In this document: positions 41,328-53,344 of the stretch, one piece after another | How the letters are laid out: the number at the start of each line of letters is the position of its first letter | How positions within the stretch are numbered: the first letter of the stretch is position 1 | DNA from: Tethya wilhelma | Taxonomy: Eukaryota > Porifera > Demospongiae > Tethyida > Tethyidae | Reading direction: 5' to 3' | Assembly: GCA_964030475.1 (NCBI GenBank) | Contig: CAXIPT010000001.1 | Location: forward strand, 7,773,687 to 7,837,686 | DNA length: 64,000 bases | Notes under the pieces: model-generated | Told to the model about the DNA's origin: nothing | What the model saw: the letters and a program-made list of their open reading frames with translations, nothing else | The model's database searches: none | Program-made: the position numbers and the translations under genes

Positions 41328-41948
41328 TTATCGTTTAGGTGCTTGTTCTTGAGTTTCTTGGTTGATTTCATTGAATAGGCTTTGCTTCACATCTTCTGGA
41401 ACCTTGTCACTAATGTCTTTAGTTAAGAATCCATACAGTTTCTTGTCAGTACTTCCATACTCACGGAGAAAACCAAAATATACAATTACTCCTAACAGAA
41501 CTAGTCCCAGTGATAGATTGAATTTTTGTTGACTCAGTTGTTCAAGTGAATGAGTCTCTACTTTATTTGCTTTACTACTTAGAAATGGAATTGCTTCGTT
41601 AGGATCAGTGTTGCACTGTTTGCCGTCACTGAAGACATTGGCTCTGACATTGTGGTGGCTTTTATTTGGTCCACTTTCTGATACACGCTTTGAATAGCAT
41701 CGTGAACAAACACTTGTATGGATGCTATATATTTCTTTCACTGTAGATACATGGAGGCCATACTTTGTTATTGAGTAATCTCTGGTATTTCTCATTGAGA
41801 TGCCTGACTCACCATGACAGGGGTCATGGTTCATCTTCTGGCAAGTAGTGCTCAATAAAACTGAGTTGCTGTGAATTCGGATGCAAGCATTTTTGACAGC
41901 TTTCCAATATTGTTTTGTCATACAGCTGGCTCTTTGCATCAAAATCAT
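41328..41948 (-). CDS. probable mitochondrial single-pass protein, UQCC4/CCSMST1-like
   Basis: 206 residues from ATG 41948, single exon. The first ~35 residues are basic and Ser-rich with no acids (MILMQRASCMTKQYWKAVKN), as in a mitochondrial targeting peptide. The C-terminal part has IPFLSSKANK, a hydrophobic helix (FNLSLGLVLLGVIVYFGFLR) and then LREYGSTDKKLYGFL. This layout (SKA motif, one helix, LRE...D..L after it) recalls the CCSMST1/UQCC4 family of complex III assembly factors, but the middle is low-complexity and unmatched. The gene converges on the M20 peptidase (about 190 bp between stops). The family assignment is tentative. Confidence 0.5.
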   Translation of the reverse strand: MILMQRASCMTKQYWKAVKNACIRIHSNSVLLSTTCQKMNHDPCHGESGISMRNTRDYSITKYGLHVSTVKEIYSIHTSVCSRCYSKRVSESGPNKSHHNVRANVFSDGKQCNTDPNEAIPFLSSKANKVETHSLEQLSQQKFNLSLGLVLLGVIVYFGFLREYGSTDKKLYGFLTKDISDKVPEDVKQSLFNEINQETQEQAPKR

Positions 41949-42271
41949 TTCTTTAGGTCTTTGTTTTCGGAGTCTTCAGTGCACGGGTCTCCTTGCTATC
42001 CAATAAACGCACACCACATAGAATAATTATTGTGACGTCGCTTAAACCGAGCATGCGCAAATTCATTATCTCCAGGCCATGCGCCATCGCCAGAGCACTT
42101 GCGCGCTTCTTTGTCTAAAGATTGTTTGCTAAATTACACATTATGGTATATGAAACTTTGGGAAGAAAAACTTAGGCTTAGTCATTCACTGTTGTGCAAT
42201 TTTCATCCAGCAAAACTCCCTAGAGAATAAAGTCGATCATTGCTCTGACACATTCATTCAGTACTAGCACC
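41949..42271. promoter_or_regulatory. divergent intergenic region
   Basis: Separates the UQCC4-like gene (minus) from the receptor at 42272 (plus). Contains GCATGCGCAA and CATGCGCCATCGCC (NRF1-like half sites) near 42051-42090 and a TGACGTCG CRE-like site near 42032. Confidence 0.4.
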
Positions 42272-44522
42272 ATGGGTAAAAGAGGAGCAACAGTCTATCT
42301 AGCCAGTGCCATTTTGATATGGTTGAATTGCTATGAAACATTGTCATCAAAAGAAGCATCAAATACAACACTCCATATTTTAGCGATTCTTCCACCTTCC
42401 AAACTTGAGCAGACTCTCGAAAGTTATCACAAACCAATCCCTAAATGGGAGAGGGGAACGGATATACTCTTAGGAGGACTCCTTGCTGAGGAAGAAATCA
42501 ATAATAGTCCAAAAGTTCTTCAAGGGTATCGTCTTGAACTAGTACCACTCATGATTCCTATGTGTGATCCAGTCAAAGCTGGAATATCAAAATTTGTAAG
42601 TGTTTTAACATCAAAAAAGTACAACTTGATTGGAGTAACTGGCTTGATGTGTAACAAACTAACTAGATTTGTATCACACATCACAGGACATGATGAAATT
42701 GATTTAATTCAGATTGCATCAGGAGCAACTGTATTGTCTTTTGACAAACAAAGCCAATACAGACACCTTTATTACATGCTACCATCAGCAGAAATTGTAG
42801 CCAAGATGCTAATAAGAGTCATGATGGAGTTAGGCTGGCATCGAGTTGGAATATTGAGCAGTGGAACATACCATGACACACGCTACATCAGGACAGCTGA
42901 AAAGTTTGTAAATCTTACTCATGAAATGGGCTTTAATGTCATATTTTATGGCAGAGTCATCACAGACAGATATAGTGGTACTAGTAATGTTCAGACAATT
43001 TTACAGGAATTATTTAACTCTGGAGCTAAAATTGTGTTTGCTTTTCTTTCTCCTTTGCAAACCTCGATGATAATTTGCAGTGCATATCTTATGAAACTAA
43101 AATGGCCACAATATGCTTGGATATTTTCAGAAGTGGAGGATGATGAGCTATCTCATGCTGTAACAAAGTGTAATCAATCTGTTATGAGTAATGCTATCGA
43201 AAACATTTTTCTCACTTCATATCAAATCAAACCACATAATTTCATAGCAACCTCAACCAAAAACCTTACTGATTCCTTAGAAATACGACTGGATGGCATA
43301 CTATAGCCAGTTCTAGAAGAATAAATCCTTACACAAATGTGTTCTTTGACTCTATTTGGGCTTTTGCCTTAGCCATAAATGCTTCCTTGGACACTCTGAA
43401 CTCATCACTTGGAAAGTTTAGACCCAAAATGTCCAAAATCATTGCACATGAGTTAAATCATCTCTCGTTCCATGGCTCATCGGGTTTTGTGAGCTTCAAA
43501 CGAAGTACTACTGATGGACTCAAACATGCTCTTGAGATTCCTGTTGTGGTGTCTCAGATTCAGAATGGTACAGCTGTTCAGATTGGAGCTTATCAGCATT
43601 CTTCGGTGAGTGATGAGTTTAGTTTGAACCTCAGTTTACTAGCCGATCAGCACTTGATACCTAGTGACAAGCTCAATGAAGTTTACATTTTATACCCACC
43701 GTATTTAAAAGTACTTTTGACATTTCTAACAGTTATGTTCATACTTGTCATAACTATGCTGCTCATACTTCTACTTTATTATCGCAAAGAACCTGAAATC
43801 AAAGCAACTAGTATTTCACTCAGTCTTATCTCTCGTTACTGGGCTCAATTTTGCACACCATTTCAAGTAGCATTGCTATTCCTATCACTTCTGAAAGAAG
43901 TGCTAATGCAGTAATTGCCTGTTTCAGTTTTCCACTAGCTATTATTGGAGGTGACTTGACAGTGATGACATTATTTGCGAAGACTTTACGCATTTATCAC
44001 ATTTTTACCAAATTCGGCAAGGTTGGAAGATTTTGCTCAGACCATAGTCTCCTTGTTCTAATCATTTCAGTTGTGTTTGGTAAAGTGATCATTTTCTTCA
44101 TCTGGGCCATAGTTGATGTGAATCGACTTACTAACATTGTATCATTGGAAACACATACAACCCCACCATATTACAGGGTAACACAACAATGCACGTCTAA
44201 CCACACTGTGGTATGGCTCTTGTTTGTGTATGGTTACTTCAGTGTTCTACTCCTCCTCCTGCTATTTGTGGCACTAAAGACACGAAAAATAAAACGCCAA
44301 AACTTCAAAGACACTAAAAAGCTCAACTTTCTGATTGTGACTTTCTTGATGTTGATTATTCTCTGTACTTTCCTGTGGACCCTCTTGCGTCTCATAGGTA
44401 ACAGCATTGAAAGCAAACTCATGGCCAGTGTTGGATATTGCTTGTTTGGTGTGTTTTGTCCTCTATTCCTATATACTCCAAAAGTAGCTCCCTTGATTAA
44501 GCAAAACATGCTAGCTAGATAG
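42272..44522 (+). pseudogene. GABA-B-like class C GPCR with two frameshifts
   Basis: One receptor spread over three frames: 42272-43306, 43339-43914 and 43851-44522. ATG 42272 is in a good context (CACCATGGG) and opens a signal peptide (GATVYLASAILIWLNC). Then come the ligand domain (KWERGTDILLGGLLAEEEIN, GVTGLMCNKL), helix 1, and after the second break helices 3-7 with SKTLRIYHIF-type, FKDTKK and TPK motifs. The first break lies near 43285-43305, just before NPYTNVFFDSIWAF. The second lies near 43830-43850, where some residues of helix 2 also appear deleted (LSLIS then LGSILHTISSS). With two breaks it is probably a pseudogene, though draft-assembly errors could also explain them. It heads a second receptor cluster. 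Confidence 0.8.
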
Positions 44523-45001
44523 TTTTAATTTCTTCTTTGTCTTTGTATTTGAAATTGTGACATGTATACTATATTCATGAATTTAATAAATTATTTTGTA
44601 TGAAGTAAAACTGTAATAAACTAAATTACGTATTTATTTTGTTGACTGATATGCATAATAAGAAGTTACTACGTAACAGACCCAACAGTTACAACAACAA
44701 ACGGATGTTTCCGAGAAATCCGTACTTCCACAGGAAGTGTGTGAGATGTCCTGGAAAAACGTAATTAAATTTGTTTGCATACCATTGTCAGACTCTGCAG
44801 ACAACCTGCAAAATTAATCCACCTCAATGCATGTCGTGATCATATTAAAGATCAGGACCTCGATCAGCAGGGAGCTAAGTCTACTAGTCAGTGAGAATTC
44901 GATGCCTCTAGCATCATAGTCATTATTTATTTTAGCATGTGAAAGTCAATCTATAGCTAGACCGCTTTATCATCAATATCACTAGTTTGAAGGTGAAGAA
45001 A
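44523..45001. other. intergenic, nothing recognised
   Basis: Spacer between two receptor genes; no coding or structural signal noted. Confidence 0.4.
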
Positions 45002-47494
45002 ATGTCCAACATCGCTGCCAGAAAAAGAGATCTGCTTCTCGTGTTATTTTGCTGCCAGTTGCTTCACAGCACAGAGAGCCAACAAGTCACCAAGCCAGAG
45101 CATGGGACTCAAAATTACAACCCTACCATCATGACCTACAATAACTCTACCACAATACAGCTGCTAGTCATGCTGCCAGGTTTGAGTGCATATGAGAACC
45201 ACACAGATGTTGCAAACTGGGACAGAGGAGCCGAGATCTTGCCTGGTGCTGAGATAGCAGTTGAAATGATCAACAGAGACCCCAACACTCTTCATGGTTA
45301 CCAACTAGAACTCATCAAAGTGGACATAGATCGATGCATTCACGACAAAGCATACAGCAACATCAATGCTTTTCTGACATTCTCACCCTGTAATAGATCG
45401 CAAGAGCCCAACACACTTGGTGTTGTTGGACTCTTTTGTCCCGAGTTAGTGAGACTTATATCACCCATAGCTGGCCGTCAAAACAAATCGGACTTGTTTC
45501 AGTTATCAGGATCGACTTCACCTCACCTTCGTAATCAGGGGGAAAGGTATCGTTACCTTAGTTTCATAGTGCCATCTGTTGCTTCTTACTATGAAACTGC
45601 CTTTAAGTTTGTCGATCAGTTTCAATGGAGAAGTATATTCATTGTTTCTGATTCATTTTTCGATATAAACAGTGAAAGCACTTCAACAAAGGTGAATGAA
45701 TTGGACATTACGTTTCGAGAGTTTACTCAACCCTATTCGGCAGTGGTTACTGAGCTAAGACGCTCTGAAAAGAATATTGTATTTGCTGCATTGGATGCTA
45801 GTAAGACAGCCAAAATGTTGTGTTTATCTTACAGAGCAGGTCTCACTGGACCTGAATATGTGTGGATCATACAAGACCACGATGTGAATGACCTTTTGTA
45901 CTATGTCTCCAAAAACTGTCCAAAGGATGAACTCTTGAAAGCAATTGAAGGAGCTTTTCTATTTCGGTATCAGTATAAACCAGCTGATACAGAGCTTGTG
46001 TCAGGAGCCACTTATGGTGAATTTTATAGGGAATACTTGAGTAGGATAGGGAGTTTGAGACCCAATCTGTTTGCTAATGTAGTACATGATTCAGTATGGG
46101 CATTTGCTAAAGCCTTGGATGAATCGTCAGAACGCATTAACACTTCTAATAGTTCTATTGTCGAATACGTACAACAATTTGGGAAAAGTGAACTGACAAA
46201 CACCATGAGAGACAGACTAGAAGAGCTCACGTTCATTGGAGCAAGTGGCGACATCCGTTTCAGCAACCGCTCTGATGTAGAAGCAATCATCAACATCTTT
46301 CATCTCGGTGTGAACGGCACTCCAACACAGATAGGAATGTACGATCAAAAAACCACTACAATCCATCTAAACCTCTCCACAGTGGGCCAACTCCCCAACG
46401 ACAGTCTGCCCATCCGGTACAATCTCACCCCAACACCTCTGGTAGCCACGTTCACCACAGTTTGTGGTTTGTGTATCCTCTTTACCACCATCGTTTTGAT
46501 CCTGTTCTTCTACTATCGGAGACAGTCGAAAGAAATCAAAGCCACAAGTCCTAATCTAAGCATCCTCATGTTTGTGGGCTGTTACCTACTCTTTGGAGCT
46601 ACTCTAGTGCATTCTTTTTCGGCAGCATTTGCAATTACAACCAGGGCGGTCGGTATTACTCTATGTGGTACAGTGATCACTGGCGATATCATCGGTGTGA
46701 ACCTAATCTTTGTAACATTGCTCTTACGGATGCTTAGAGTTTATCGAATTTTTAGCTACTTTGGAAAAACAGGAAAACTGTGGTCTGACAAAGTTCTGGC
46801 GATCATAGTGATTGTCATAATTGGTGGTGACGTCCTACTCATTGTGGTGTGGATGTGGGTAGATACGTTTGAAATAAATGACACCACAACATACAAACCA
46901 AATGGTACACCACCGTACTATGAAGTTATACAGTTCTGTTCCTCCAGACGATTGGATGTGTGGTTGGGTCTTGTTCTATTCAAAATCAGTATCCTTTTCG
47001 TCATTGTACTCTTCCTAGCCATAAAGACACGAAAAATTCGTAAAGAAAATTTCAAGGACACAAAGAAAGTGAACATGTACATATTTGTGACCGTCATGAT
47101 CATATCCACCACTATTCCATTGTGGTTCTTATTAAAGAACACTAACAACAGTACAGGTGTCTATGTAACAGTTTATCTATCGTTTGGACTGACTGGTCTT
47201 CTGTGTTTGGCGTTTCTTTTTGTACCAAAAATTGCTCCTCCATTTTTGAGGACATTTGGCTGGCACATAGAATACGATTCAGAACAACAAACAAGAACAC
47301 TAACAAGAAGACCAAGTGCAACACGTGCCAGCATCGCAACATTCACCCCACGACCTTCAGTTGTGTCTCTAGCAGCTGGCCAACAGAAAACACTTAGGGT
47401 ATCCGGGAGACCTTCAGTTGTATCATTCTCATCATCTCCATGTATGTATACCGTGAACAGCAGTCCTAGATTCACTCAGAAATTTAATGATTAA
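45002..47494 (+). CDS. GABA-B-like metabotropic (class C) receptor, intact
   Basis: Intronless, about 830 residues from ATG 45002 (the frame is open slightly earlier but only with a TTG). A signal peptide (LLLVLFCCQLLHSTES) leads to a venus-flytrap domain (~45-450: NWDRGAEILPGAEIAVEMIN, GVVGLFCPELVR, then NVVHDSVWAFAKAL). Seven helices follow (~475-730) with LLLRMLRVYRIF, FKDTKKVN and the FVPK end motif. There is no cysteine-rich domain. Unlike its neighbours it has a long cytoplasmic tail of about 75 residues, rich in RRPS/RPSVVS motifs that look like basophilic-kinase sites. It is the most diverged of the local receptors, so probably an older, constrained gene. The ligand is unknown. Confidence 0.9.
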   Translation: MSNIAARKRDLLLVLFCCQLLHSTESQQVTKPEHGTQNYNPTIMTYNNSTTIQLLVMLPGLSAYENHTDVANWDRGAEILPGAEIAVEMINRDPNTLHGYQLELIKVDIDRCIHDKAYSNINAFLTFSPCNRSQEPNTLGVVGLFCPELVRLISPIAGRQNKSDLFQLSGSTSPHLRNQGERYRYLSFIVPSVASYYETAFKFVDQFQWRSIFIVSDSFFDINSESTSTKVNELDITFREFTQPYSAVVTELRRSEKNIVFAALDASKTAKMLCLSYRAGLTGPEYVWIIQDHDVNDLLYYVSKNCPKDELLKAIEGAFLFRYQYKPADTELVSGATYGEFYREYLSRIGSLRPNLFANVVHDSVWAFAKALDESSERINTSNSSIVEYVQQFGKSELTNTMRDRLEELTFIGASGDIRFSNRSDVEAIINIFHLGVNGTPTQIGMYDQKTTTIHLNLSTVGQLPNDSLPIRYNLTPTPLVATFTTVCGLCILFTTIVLILFFYYRRQSKEIKATSPNLSILMFVGCYLLFGATLVHSFSAAFAITTRAVGITLCGTVITGDIIGVNLIFVTLLLRMLRVYRIFSYFGKTGKLWSDKVLAIIVIVIIGGDVLLIVVWMWVDTFEINDTTTYKPNGTPPYYEVIQFCSSRRLDVWLGLVLFKISILFVIVLFLAIKTRKIRKENFKDTKKVNMYIFVTVMIISTTIPLWFLLKNTNNSTGVYVTVYLSFGLTGLLCLAFLFVPKIAPPFLRTFGWHIEYDSEQQTRTLTRRPSATRASIATFTPRPSVVSLAAGQQKTLRVSGRPSVVSFSSSPCMYTVNSSPRFTQKFND

Positions 47495-48830
47495 TTATTA
47501 TTATTTGTTAGCAGTTGTTTGTTGTTTTCTTTGTTTTCTTTGTTTTTGGGGGTTAATTCTTTTCTGCACTGTAATATAATTTATATGCACAAGATCATAT
47601 TTGATATTTGGAGATCGATGTTTATTATGTCAATACTGTACGTGGATTGACATGAGTGGTATCGCTGGCATACATGCAATGGAAAATTTATTATTATAAT
47701 AATTATATCTGCATTCTTGAAACTTGATCAATTATAATATAATCGCCTTCAAAAAGCTACTACAACATAATACAGCGGATCATTAGTCATTTAGGTATAC
47801 TCCTCCAATGAGTGCATGATTAGGGGTAGCTACAGACCGTATGGACTGCACCCATGCATTTGCTATGCACGTGGATGCATTTTAGATGATATCCCATGAT
47901 GTTCTGATACACTCCTTTTGTTCTTGGATTCTGAGAAGCCCACTAACTGCTTATTGATTTACAACAACAATCACAGCAGGACTAGCTATAATTATGCATG
48001 GACTATAATAATGGATGGACATAGTTCAGTGCAGTGCATGCCTCAAAACAAATTGATACACAAAGGGGCCACATTCTGACAAGATGATTCACTGTTAGCC
48101 CACATGCATCACAGTTCATAAGCACCTGTTTACATTTCAACAGTCGGTGAATTCTTCAAACTTAATCATGGCATTATAATCGACTCCTAAATCAAAACAT
48201 GCCAATACATTAACATTATTCTTGTTCAAAGGTCAAAATTAATATCTTGGTAGCAAATCACCATATTATTTCACCAATTGCCTCCAGACACCTACATAAT
48301 TTAATTGATCTTTTCCGCAACTTACTCTAATGGAAATGAACATGTTTACTTAGTCGAACCCACACATTCTCTCTCTCTCACACTCATCATATTATTTTCC
48401 TATTCTACTGTATTTCAAAAGTATTTTGGTGGTATTGACTGGGGAATAACATTTCAGGGTTAAAGTGTTTATTGTCTAGAAACTACCCCAGTAAGGATAT
48501 GAGAAAATTGAGAAAGTTTAAAGATAAGGAAATGAGAAAATTGCTAACTTACAGACTAGTGTGTATGTGCCCAGTTTCTGAGAACCATTAGCTTGTTCTG
48601 ACATGCTCCTTAGAGTGGTTAGTGGTGTTCCCTTGTGTTCCTGGAACAGGACTATTGTGGTTGCACTTAGTCATTTGATGTTTGTGTGTGTGTCTGTATG
48701 GTTGGGATTTAGAGCAGTTTGCCTGTCAATGGCATCCTGAATTTTTGGGTTATGACGTGGTCTGGTACACAGGTGTGTGATAATGAATCTAGCATTTGAG
48801 AACAAAGCACACAAATTTGCTTGAACACAC

Positions 48831-48890
<60 letters not shown>

Positions 48891-49153
48891 TATAGAGACT
48901 TCAAGTGGACAGTATCACAGCCTCCATGCTGTCCACTTGAGGTCATGCAATTAATTTGTTGGAAGTTACATTGTGTGTGTTCTCCAAAGCAATAGTCTGT
49001 ATAGTACTATTCCCACTAGTAATATAAAACACTTAAAACTGCAGAATATTTTTATTTTGAACTTCTATATACCACTCTTGCTTATTAACTTTCAACATGC
49101 ACACTCGCACACACACATATACCTAAACCAACACACATATACGTACCCAAACC

Positions 49154-49235
<82 letters not shown>
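47495..49235. other. intergenic; (CA)n tracts and a small palindrome
   Basis: No gene seen. Holds (CA)n at about 48836-48886, an imperfect inverted repeat at 48897-48944, and (CA)n at 49158-49235 running into the 30-base gap. The last coding exon of RPSA should lie here or in the gap but was not found. Confidence 0.5.
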
Positions 49236-49265
49236 NNNNNNNNNNNNNNNNNNNNNNNNNNNNNN

Positions 49266-49332
<67 letters not shown>
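49158..49332. repeat. (CA)n / 30-N gap / (GA)n
   Basis: A (CA)n tract to 49235, a run of 30 N at 49236-49265, and (GA)n to about 49332. The true length is unknown. Confidence 0.95.
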
Positions 49333-49334
<2 letters not shown>

Positions 49335-49361
49335 AGCCATCACATGCAGAGATCTACTCAC

Positions 49362-49577
49362 TGGTTCAGCAGCCCAGTCTCCTCCAGCATCATCAGCTCC
49401 CCAGTCCTTGGTGGTTGTCGAGGGGACATTCCAGTCCTGGTCAAATCCTCCAGCAGCTGGGGTAGTGGTTGGCATGGTGGTGGTAGTGGCGGGGGGTGGA
49501 GCCCCTGGTATCACGGGTGGTGCTCCAGTTGTTAGCTCAGCACCCCAGTCACCAGCTCCTTGAGTGTCTGCCCATTG

Positions 49578-49616
<39 letters not shown>

Positions 49617-50597
49617 CATGTGTGTGTGTGCATGTGTGTGTGTGCATGTGTGTGTGTGCGTGCGCGTGTGTGTGTGTGTGTGTGTGAATACTTTTGTACA
49701 CATGGTAAGGTCATGACAAAACATGTACACACAACTTACTTCACCACCATCCTTCTCAGTAGTTATTCCAGCAGCAAACTCATCGTCAGCCTTAGCTTGC
49801 TGCTCCTCTTTCTCAACCTAAAAAAACAAAAAACAACAAAAAATCAAAGTCATTTATCTTTGCTACATATATCTCTTCAGCATGACCATGCAACACCACA
49901 CACATGGCTACCCTCAACCTGATATCAATTCTCCCGCCTTTTGTGCTGTACATACATCAGCAATACCATGCAACCAGTACACCAACAATCAGGGCATCCT
50001 CACTAAAGCTATATATTACCAGTCATTACCACACCAGTCAGGATACAAAAGTCAAAGTATATGCACCTCTTCAGGGTCTCTGTAGAAGAAGAGATCGGGC
50101 ATCACCTCCCAGGGTAGCTCTCGGCTGATGGTACCTCTGAGGCGAAGCACCTCACGACACAACAGCCACCACATTAGACCAAGAGAGTTCTTACCCTACA
50201 GAACACACACACACAACATAAAAGCCACGTAAAGCAAACATTGACAAACTTAATCGTATAGGTTAGATAACACGCAATGGATCAATGGATTTTGTAAAGA
50301 TTAGATATAAACTGAATAGAAGAGTGGCAAAGTGCAGGCTTAACCCTTGCTGACAGTATAGTAAACAATGAGGCACAATTATGTTCCCCCACAGTCCACA
50401 TATGTGGGGTCTGTGTATGAACATATGATGCACAAAACTGCATATAACTATCAAGACATCAAACCAGGCAGGTGACCAGTGAGTTGACACTGTTAAGGAA
50501 ACATATACTTTGAAATAAATGGAGTGGAACAGAGAGACAAAACTGTAAAAAAAAACAGATGTCACATGAAGATGTCTCTTCTGTTGAAGAATTCTAC

Positions 50598-50634
<37 letters not shown>

Positions 50635-53236
50635 CTCACAAGAACTTACAAGATTGTTGCAGGGGATAGCAATGTCGATGTGCCTCAGTGGTGAGTTGGT
50701 GTTAGTGAAGGCTATCACTGGGATGTTGACATACGATGCCTCTGTTATTGGCTGGGGACACAACAGAGATAAAGATAGAGACAAGTGTGAAATAGTAACC
50801 TAAGCTAATATTACATATTGTATGTGACTATTGCTTGTCATCTCTGCTGACCACAATTAAGGTGATCATTGACCAGAGGAGGTACGAAAGCATCAATATT
50901 CCATCTGACTTTCAGTGAAATTCACGTGATTTAATTGCATTCCATTGAGCACGTATGACTTTAGCGACGAGATATTGCAAGCTTTTTGAACATCTTTGCA
51001 GAGATCTGAGCTTTTCCAGCTTATGTATAGGCCAAAAAATCAGTTTGGCTGCCACTTAAGCGCTTCAGCAACTCTGCATCCCTCTGACCAAAAATTTCAT
51101 CGCCATTTACCACAAAGAGAGTTGCTTGAATTGAGGGGCAGGGGGGCCCAGACTCTTTCTTGAACTTTTCTCAATCGTTTGGTACCAAATTTGCCCAGGG
51201 AAGTCGCAGGCAACCCTGAAAACTAGAGAGCCTAAAATAAAGTACTACTTGCATACTGGATGCTCAAAGCTGAGTCAGCAAAATAGATGGATCACGTGAC
51301 CCTTTCGTACCTCCTCTGATCATTGACAAAGAGAAATCGTTGATGGAGACAATGCAAATGTTTGCCTCACCTGATGATCACTCCTTGGGTCTGACACAAC
51401 AAGGAGGCGTGGCTCACGGAAGGCGGCTTGAATCTGATTGGTGAAGGTTCCAGGAGTGAAGCGACCGGCAATGGCATTGGCTCCAGTGTACTTGGCAAAC
51501 TTCAGTATGGCACGCTAAGAGTGGAGTGAAATGGAATGCAACACACAAAGAAGAATGAGCATCAAATGAAAAATCTCATTAGCCAATTGAACTTGGTGGT
51601 ACTTAGTTTCAGTCTCTAGACTCAAATTACCATGCCACTACCAACAGAACCCTCTGTAGGACCACAGGCACACACGGCCAGTTACATTGCCAATAGCAAC
51701 AGCTGGTACTGCCAATTACGATTCCACAAACATGCTATATATGTATTCTAATGCTAGTTCCTCTGTTGCATTGAACATTACAGTAACCAGTCTTCTAACG
51801 TCAAGGTGAAAAAATGTACATGCCTCATTAGCCCACATGGGATGACCACCTCGACAGGTGACATTAAAATTAACTGATTGAGAGTAATCTCAATAGGGTT
51901 ACAAGTAATAAAAATGTCGGAATTTTAGTGGGACACTAGAATGGGAAATTAATAGAGGAATTCTTGTAAGCATGTCACAAACACTCCATCTGATTTGCTT
52001 TCTGTTATTGATCAATTTTAACCATTCTAGAGCCTTGATTGTTACATTTGCACTTCTGGTTTGTTGTATATCTATGAATCTATCTAGTTGATTTTGGTCT
52101 CATGTGCATGCCATATAGCAATCTTCTTACTAAATGGAGCATGCATTGATCTCAGGAGCTGGCTGCACTATCTACACATGCTGGTCGACACCATCACAAC
52201 AGAATATCATTAGTACATCGCTACTATGGTAAATCAAATCTCAAAGAAAGTATTCAACTACTAACAAAGGTAGCAGAGATCACACACAGCACAACCACTT
52301 CAGGTACTGTAAGCTTGAGGCAGCATCCTCTGTTGATTCTAAATAACACACACTTGTCTGTGTGGAAAAGGTCAACACTAAGCTGGTCACTGGCTGGACT
52401 GGGCAATTAGAGCTGGTCACAAGTCAATGGCATCACATCCACTACCACTAGTACTAGTACAAAACAAATTATTAACACAAAATCTTCGGAAGTCAATAAA
52501 ACTAGTATCACGTACAGAATACTGTGAGACGTACCTGTCCAAAAGGCTTGTTAGAGAGAACACACACATCATTAGGGTTCTCAATGGCCACAATAACTCT
52601 TGCAGCAAGACACAGCTTCTCCCAGGTCTTCCTCAGGTTGATGATGGGCACTCCATCGCTCTTCACCTTGAACACATACTGTGACATCTGGAAGTCAGTG
52701 TTGGGGTCTCCGAGATGAGCACCAGCTGCCAGTAGCTTGGTGACATCATCTTCTTTCATTTGAAGTACATCCAGTCCTCCAGACATTATTGGAGATGTTC
52801 GATAAAGTAACGGTGAACAATCTGTAATGGTAGATAGCAAAGAGGAAGACCCTACATTAATTTCTCACAATAGTATTGTACAAAACCTGAATGGAATGGT
52901 CATCATTGAAAATAGGAAAACAAGTAAGCTTAACATGTATGGTCAGATTGAAAAGGCCACACTTCATAGCTTCAACACACCACTATAGTACCCACTTTTG
53001 TGTAATAGGCATAAATATTGGGGATCATGAAGGACAAAGGTCTATGCTCAAAAAACCCTAAAATAAAACATATCAGCACTCTTTTTATTGTCAATAACAA
53101 ATTCTTAGGGTTTAACGTTTACAAAAAAATAGATTAATACACAAATTAAACGCAGAAAAGTGTGTATAGCCACTTTTTTCATCTCGAGTAACTCACCTAC
53201 TGTCAATGCTATAGAGGGCGCATGAAAAAGAGAAAG
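49362..53236 (-). CDS. RPSA: 40S ribosomal protein SA (uS2 / laminin-receptor)
   Basis: Ribosomal small-subunit protein. Exons on minus: 5'UTR exon 53197 to ~53236, then 52535-52821 (ATG 52786), 51371-51514, 50650-50751, 50067-50195, 49740-49817 and 49362-49577. Phases fit and give about 307 residues. Typical signatures are [93 protein letters not shown], and a C-terminal tail with acidic DW-x repeats. A GTGAGT donor at 49356-49361 shows that one more small exon follows, in or beyond the 49236-49265 gap. The 5'UTR exon starts in a pyrimidine run (CTTTCTCTTTTTC on minus), a 5'TOP-like start typical of translational-control genes. An intron carries the transposon at 50874-51318. Confidence 0.92.
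49580..49686. repeat. (TG)n-rich low-complexity tract
   Basis: Interrupted TG repeat in an RPSA intron; the ORFs across it are translations of the repeat. Confidence 0.9.
50599..50632. repeat. (CA)n microsatellite
   Basis: About 17 CA units in an RPSA intron. Confidence 0.95.
50874..51318. mobile_element. 445-bp non-autonomous DNA transposon with 9-bp TSD
   Basis: Lies in an RPSA intron. Perfect 17-bp terminal inverted repeats (CAGAGGAGGTACGAAAG at the left, its complement at the right) are flanked by an exact 9-bp direct repeat ATCATTGAC (50865-50873 and 51319-51327). No ORF inside. The 9-bp duplication suggests a Mutator-like origin; an 8-bp hAT-type site with a chance match cannot be excluded. 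Confidence 0.85.
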
Positions 53237-53344
53237 CACGTGGTCAGCCTGTTCCTTTTGGACATGCGCAGAATCACACAATGTCATGTGGTGTACATAA
53301 TGCAATACGGGTAAGGTTTTCCCCAAAATTTCATGAATTGCTGT

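Noticed and set aside
48898..48945. Last coding exon of RPSA within the palindrome region
   Set aside because: A possible acceptor and short frame exist (ending WTAWRL), but there is no match to the usual RPSA end and the sequence is better explained as an inverted repeat.
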